Shown here in pieces: positions 62,166-64,000 of a stretch of DNA of 64,000 nucleotides. Each line of letters begins with the position of its first letter. Position 1 is the stretch's first letter. Below the pieces are notes generated by a model. It saw nothing but the letters and a program-made list of their open reading frames with translations, ran no database searches and was not told where the DNA came from. The DNA lies in assembly GCF_022539665.2 (NCBI RefSeq), contig NC_081331.1:11564638-11628637 (forward strand), given 5' to 3'. The position numbers and the translations under genes were made by a program. The stretch is from Daphnia carinata (taxonomy: Eukaryota; Arthropoda; Branchiopoda; Diplostraca; Daphniidae).

Positions 62166-63418
62166 CTATTCGGATTTAGGCTTGTAAACAATTTTCCTGG
62201 TTTTGATAACACTCCACTTGTGACGTTTCCAGTAGTATGCTACTGAAATTAAGAAAGAGAATAGCATAAGAGCCTTCAAAGCCATCTTCTTGCGATCGTC
62301 GTGCTCTGGCTCAGCTGACCACTTGAGGAAGGTTGACACGTCTTTAGCCATTTGGCTGGCAGTGGCTGGCGTTCCATCCGAATACTCGATCAGCTGGAGA
62401 TATGAAGCTTATCTAACGGGTTATTTACTTAAAGAACTATAATTGACATTTACCTCGTTGTAAAGGGCTTGGGCCATGCCAATGGCACCACCCGGGAAAT
62501 ACGGATTGTAATAAAGGCCATCGCGCAACGTAATACCACCTGGTGGATCGGTGTAACCAGTCAACAAGGAGAACAAATAGTCTTCTCCTCCGTGACGAGC
62601 AGCAGTGATGTAGGTTAGATCAGGTGGAAGTGCACCATTGTTGGCATTTCTTGCAGCTTCTTCATTAGCATATGGACTTGGAAATCTATCAGAAAGCTTG
62701 CCTGGTCGCTGGAACATAAGGCCTTCTTCATTTGGCCCATCCATAACCTGCATATCGGATAACAGTAAACTTTCCTGAACGCCTGAGAATACCTCACACT
62801 ATGTAGACCTGAATAGAAGCTGCTTCCTCTTTGGCTTCTTCTTCAGTATGACTGACATCAATCAAGTTACGATAAGCCAAATATTTCATACTATGGCAAG
62901 CAGAGCAAACTTGCTTGTACACTTCGTAGCCGCGGCGAATACTATACATTAAAGATTATGTAATTTGATACATTTTACAAGCTTTAATTCATTATACCTA
63001 GCATGATCTAAGGAAGAAAATATCCCATTATGGCTCCATGGAAAATGAGGAGCATGTAAATCCAGTCCTGAAGCCTTTACCGATTGGTCCAAGGTGTATG
63101 CCAACCCAGCAGCACCTCCGATCAGTGACCCCACCACCACTAGTCCCTAAGAAAGAAAAATACTGTATGCTCAAACCTTTTGAGGATTTCGATTGAACGT
63201 GATTAGTACAAGGTTAATCCTACCGCTTTTTTGCCGCCCGAGAGCTCACGCAGGGTAGATAGATGGGATTGCTGAAAGTGCAGAGTTGAATGTTACTTAT
63301 CTTGTTGGAATATTATGTGGAACCTGATTCCAAGAAAATACGAACATACCTGGATAATACCATTGCTTTGGACTCGAAGTAGCCCAGACTTAACGAATTT
63401 ACCCGCTACTCCGGCCAT
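62166..63418 (-). CDS. CYC1: Cytochrome c1, haem protein of complex III
   Basis: Carries electrons from the Rieske protein to cytochrome c, anchored in the inner mitochondrial membrane. Six exons (63350-63418, 63224-63271, 62998-63146, 62809-62941, 62454-62747, 62166-62393) total 921 nt, 306 residues. [20 protein letters not shown] starts a presequence, followed by a sorting segment [19 protein letters not shown]. The haem site is VCSACHS (Cys101, Cys104, His105). [18 protein letters not shown] and [15 protein letters not shown] follow, the last with the axial Met. One C-terminal anchor, [20 protein letters not shown], is present. Intron phases all agree. Confidence 0.97.
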
Positions 63419-64000
63419 CTTTGATGAATCTTTCGGGATCACAAACTTTTTTCGGTCGTCCCAAGCATAGAGAAAGAGACAGAGTAGCACATCGAAAAGA
63501 AAGAAACATTTTCCGATTGCCTGTGCATAGTATACGAAGGCAGTTGGCTGAATGTACCCGATTGGCTAATGGCTCACGCCTTCGTCACCTGATGAAAAAA
63601 TACAGCCAATAGCGTGCAGTCCGGCTAGCCCAAGTTAGAGTGAACGACGCCCCTTCCCTATTGGCGCCATGCGTTGATATCGTGGAAGGTTCAATTTGTT
63701 CACGCCCCCACGTAAGCGAGATCGTAAAGTTGCCTCTAGGAAGTGTAGGAAAACCTTGGTCTTAACTCTCTTTCTCCATGACACAAGTTACGTACAGCGT
63801 TGGCATGTTCAAGCAAATCGTATCGTTACGTGAAAATTTTTGTTTCATTTGTATTTTGCATTTCGTTAATTGGCCGATTTCATTCACTCGCTATAGTGTG
63901 TTTAACTATTACAAGTAACTAATTTGAAATTAAAATGTCATTTACTAGTAAACCTAGTGATATTATATATTGAAAACTATATCCTTGGTTTTAAATTTCG
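63419..64000. other. Cytochrome c1 upstream region
   Basis: Contains the cytochrome c1 5' flank. A plus-strand frame at 63421-63612 overlaps the start region and looks like chance. A CCAATA motif (minus strand, near 63659) may be a promoter element. No further gene seen before the window ends. Confidence 0.35.

Noticed and set aside
63421-63612. Plus-strand 63-residue Arg-rich frame before cytochrome c1
   Set aside because: It lies across the cytochrome c1 start region and has no features of a gene.

Overview
The window looks like nuclear DNA from an arthropod, most likely a branchiopod crustacean of the Daphnia type. The reasons are dense multi-exon genes with very short GT-AG introns (mostly 50-90 nt), conserved animal gene families and no bacterial-type operons. 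The species is an inference. I reconstructed exon chains by hand from reading frame, splice sites and intron phase. Where exon sums are quoted, they close in frame.

Layout: 1-1155 (+) 3' part of a C2H2 zinc-finger gene; 1560-2745 an inverted/direct repeat cluster; 3401-4724 (-) secreted pancreatic-lipase-family protein; 5583-10704 (-) VPS8 (CORVET subunit); 11018-17594 (+) PIKfyve/FAB1 lipid kinase, head to head with VPS8; 18762-19375 (-) and 20733-21386 (+) two small secreted proteins in divergent orientation; 25966-29671 (+) RERG-like Ras-family protein with altered GTP-site residues; 30542-32646 (+) LARP7; 33229-35598 and 36340-38553 (both -) a tandem pair of mitochondrial-clan cytochrome P450 genes; 38.6-49.1 kb a gene-poor stretch that probably holds the 5' exon and control DNA of the next gene; 49157-51816 (+) NETO-like CUB/LDLa receptor accessory protein; 53570-57495 (+) TDRD7-like LOTUS/Tudor protein; 57935-58486 (-) NDUFS6; 58964-61935 (+) NOL10; 62166-63418 (-) cytochrome c1.

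Themes: VPS8 and PIKfyve share about 313 bp between start codons, and both act on early-to-late endosome maturation. NDUFS6 and cytochrome c1 are respiratory-chain subunits either side of the ribosome-biogenesis gene NOL10. NDUFS6/NOL10 share a divergent promoter region that carries a fragment of the repeat family seen at 1.6-2.7 kb. NOL10 and cytochrome c1 converge with poly(A) signals about 40 bp apart.

I see no tRNA, rRNA, CRISPR array, intact transposase or viral gene. I do not see a clearly new multi-gene system. The best second-look items are the possibly nucleotide-insensitive Ras-like protein, the secreted pair with matching 10-nt first coding exons, the repeat family with a promoter copy, the divergence between the two P450 copies, and an unexplained interrupted open frame after LARP7.
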